This document shows, piece after piece, positions 5,705 to 5,977 of a DNA stretch of 5,977 nucleotides. Origin of the DNA: an uncultured Collinsella sp. (GTDB taxonomy: Bacteria > Actinomycetota > Coriobacteriia > Coriobacteriales > Coriobacteriaceae); the NCBI GenBank assembly GCA_900757505.1, contig CAAEOE010000020.1:1-5977 (forward strand), read 5' to 3'. The notes beneath the pieces were generated by a model, which saw only the letters and a list, made by a program, of their open reading frames with translations, did not search any database and was not told the DNA's origin. Position numbers and translations under genes: made by a program. Numbering within the stretch: position 1 is the first letter of the stretch; each line of letters opens with the position of its first letter.

Positions 5705-5977
5705 GATGACCGTTGCTATTGCAGCCGGCGGCACGGCAGGACACATTAACCCCGCGCTCGCTTTGGCCGAGGAGCTGCATGACCGTGGCCACCACGTTGT
5801 GTTCGTGGGCCAGTCGCGCAAGCTCGAGGGTCGTCTGGTCCCCGAGGCTGGGTTTGATTTTGTGCCCATTACGGTCACGGGCTTCGACCGCTCCCGTCCC
5901 TGGACGGCGCTGACCTCGCTGTGGCGTGTCAACAAGGCCAAGCGTGCGCTCGCCAGTCATTTCTCAAAGGTCGGCAA
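5694..5977 (+). CDS. murG: MurG, lipid II synthase (UDP-GlcNAc transferase), N-terminal fragment
   Basis: Ninety-four complete codons are present before the window ends, about a quarter of the usual 350-370 residues. MurG is a peripheral inner-face membrane glycosyltransferase (GT-B fold, family GT28) that adds GlcNAc to lipid I, making the lipid II that FtsW polymerises. The fragment starts with the first beta strand VAIAAGGTAGHINPALALAE at 7-26. The glycine-rich GGTAGH loop (12-17) with H17 is the family's first G-loop. It is followed by VVFVGQSRKLEGRLVPEAGF at 35-54, matching the 'fvGt...lE..lVp..G' block, and ITVTGFDRSRPW at 59-70. The ATG overlaps the ftsW end by 11 bases (stop at 5702-5704), so translation is probably coupled, and GAAGGG six bases upstream supports this start. 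The UDP-GlcNAc-binding C-terminal half lies outside, so intactness cannot be judged. Confidence 0.96.
   Translation, partial: MTDKMTVAIAAGGTAGHINPALALAEELHDRGHHVVFVGQSRKLEGRLVPEAGFDFVPITVTGFDRSRPWTALTSLWRVNKAKRALASHFSKVG

Noticed and set aside
5054..5941. Minus-strand open frame of 295 codons opposite ftsW and murG
   Set aside because: It is antisense to the conserved SEDS core, the FtsW tail and the MurG N-terminus. The translation is Arg/His-rich low-complexity sequence with no motif.

Overview
This window is a piece of a division and cell wall (dcw) cluster, all on the + strand. It reads: end of a division transpeptidase gene (ftsI/pbpB type), murF, mraY, murD, ftsW, start of murG. The DNA is G+C rich, with strong G/C preference at third codon positions. 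The gene order, the dispersed murE, the long basic cytoplasmic tails on FtsW and the style of the proteins suggest a high-G+C Gram-positive. A gut Coriobacteriia member of the Collinsella type is my best guess, but this is an inference from general resemblance and was not tested.

Layout: positions 1-182 hold the last 59 codons of the transpeptidase. A 128-base gap (183-310) follows, the only real non-coding stretch. It carries -10-like hexamers, a short inverted repeat and the murF ribosome binding site. From 311 onward coding is almost continuous: murF to mraY is 3 bases, mraY to murD 9 bases, murD to ftsW 3 to 36 bases depending on the ftsW start (9 with the start chosen here), and ftsW overlaps murG by 11 bases. 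No Rho-independent terminator is visible anywhere, so 311 to the right edge looks like one transcription unit.

The genes form an almost linear pathway. MurD adds D-Glu to UDP-MurNAc-L-Ala. MurF adds D-Ala-D-Ala to the tripeptide. MraY moves the pentapeptide sugar onto undecaprenyl phosphate (lipid I), and MurG adds GlcNAc (lipid II). FtsW polymerises lipid II at the septum, and the FtsI-type transpeptidase cross-links the strands. MurE, which adds the third residue between MurD and MurF, is not in its usual place between ftsI and murF.

I see no previously undescribed system. It is a conserved housekeeping region with intact genes, no mobile elements, no RNA genes and no CRISPR. The points worth a second look are the FtsW C-terminal tail with a duplicated short motif, a perfect TATAAT inside the DNA encoding that tail just upstream of murG, the displaced murE, and the repeat and hairpin content of the gap before murF.
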